Source of the DNA: Chromera velia
Taxonomy: Eukaryota; Sar; Chromeraceae
NCBI GenBank assembly: GCA_018398765.1
Contig: JAHBMJ010000939.1
Span: 1 to 38,568 of the forward strand
Length of the DNA stretch: 38,568 bases
Direction of reading: 5' to 3'
In this document: in pieces, positions 37,840 through 38,568 of the stretch
Numbering within the stretch: the first letter of the stretch is position 1
How the letters are laid out: the number at the start of each line of letters is the position of its first letter
Program-made: the position numbers and the translations under genes
Notes under the pieces: model-generated
What the model was told of the DNA's origin: nothing
The model's input: the letters and a program-made list of their open reading frames with translations, nothing else
The model's database searches: none

Positions 37840-38568
37840 ATAATAAACTGTCTATCTGTCTAGCTATCTGTCTCAAGGTATCTATTTAATTAAGTCTTTC
37901 TTTTTTTTTTGTCGTATTTCAATCATTCATTCATTCATCATCGTCATCGAGTTCTTTCTCCTAATACAGGCATGCACATTCAACGTACTCAATTGCGGAC
38001 ACCTATTTGGAACAGCTAAAAACATCAGTCAAAACACCTTGCTAAAAAGTTTAAATATATGAGTTTTAAGAGTTTTATGTGAAAGCTTAGCTGGATCATA
38101 ATTTCATAAAATTTAATTTTAGCTAGAACCTACGCTACTAGTATAACTTTAGAGCTTAAACTTTTTTTTATGTTAAATCTTTATGTATCATACTTAACTC
38201 GTAGTGACCATGTTTGATTTGATTTGATTTGATTTGATTTGAGGTAGGGCTTAAGCTCAAATCAAATATCCAGTCAGGGAGGACCTAGTGTTTAAAGACC
38301 TATCAAATATGATCAAATATTTGATCAATGTGACTTTCAACCTCAAATATGAAGGTCCCGAAAAAACTTTTGTAAGTACCGATCCGTCACGCATGCTGAT
38401 TCAAATGAAAAATTTCAGAAAAACCTAAATCTTGATGGTTTGCTCTAAAAAAAAAAACGTTTTGAGCTGTACTGGAATTGACGTTTCACCCCTTTTTACT
38501 TCATGCAGAGGTAAACCGATCAGCTGAACGTTTTCCCGAACAGCTGTGTTGACTTTTTTGGTGCTGGA
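37840..38568. other. AT-rich end of window
   Basis: No gene seen. It contains a (GATTT)5 microsatellite and several nearby TCAAATAT words in both orientations (38255-38350). Confidence 0.45.
38213..38242. repeat. (GATTT)n microsatellite
   Basis: Five consecutive GATTT units from 38216 to 38240. The reverse-complement words ATCAAAT recur within 40 bp downstream. Confidence 0.9.

Overview
The window looks like nuclear DNA of an intron-rich unicellular eukaryote. Its one clear gene is cut by about 25 short GT-AG introns, most ending in pyrimidine-rich tracts plus TGCAG or CCAG. The flanks are full of decayed mobile DNA, simple repeats and palindromes. A eukaryotic U6-snRNP recycling factor next to a plant/protist-type hybrid histidine kinase fits an alga or relative with a complex plastid. 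My best guess is a chromerid alga such as Chromera, with a stramenopile as the alternative. This is inference from style and content, not a match I could verify.

Layout. (1) Positions 1-7300 are a mobile-DNA graveyard. They hold a decayed transposon-like reading frame with four in-frame stops (46-1500), two copies of a 315-bp repeat (1519-1833 and 5965-6279), and a well-delimited DNA transposon at 4058-5735 with 28-bp terminal inverted repeats and a 10-bp target-site duplication. They also hold a 33-bp repeat array that forms GC-rich hairpins, and a frame with two tandem C-X2-C-X8/9-H-X9-C motifs (6405-7067). (2) Positions 7945-21792 (+) hold a complete SART3/Prp24-type gene. It has an acidic N-terminus, HAT repeats, a basic/Ser-Arg/acidic linker, three RRMs, an RGG-like tail and the C-terminal NADFRRLFLGL motif. 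The assembly contains an exact 615-bp duplication around single-N gaps, one N in a poly-C run, and a 64-N gap inside a minisatellite. Two introns carry large palindromes flanked by direct repeats. (3) Positions 22958-26073 (-), convergent with SART3, hold a hybrid sensor histidine kinase: membrane segments, HisKA with the phospho-accepting His, HATPase and a receiver domain. At least three in-frame stops and one frameshift make it a probable pseudogene. (4) Positions 26074-38568 are AT-rich and largely non-coding. They contain a 1.36-kb segmental duplication (27631-28985 and 29526-30879), a 309/315-bp dispersed repeat pair (31849-32157 and 35500-35814), tRNA-like D-arm fragments, purine-rich low-complexity DNA and a probable long-TIR element (about 36760-37840).

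How it fits together. SART3/Prp24 proteins use HAT repeats and RRMs to re-anneal U4 and U6 snRNPs after splicing, and the C-terminal motif contacts the Lsm2-8 ring. The histidine kinase would have been a membrane-linked phosphorelay sensor. I see no functional link between the two. The most distinctive genome-scale signal is that dispersed repeat copies differ almost only by transitions (13 of 14 and 26 of 27 substitutions counted by eye). This suggests cytosine-deamination-type mutation of repeats. I did not find a convincing new multi-gene system.
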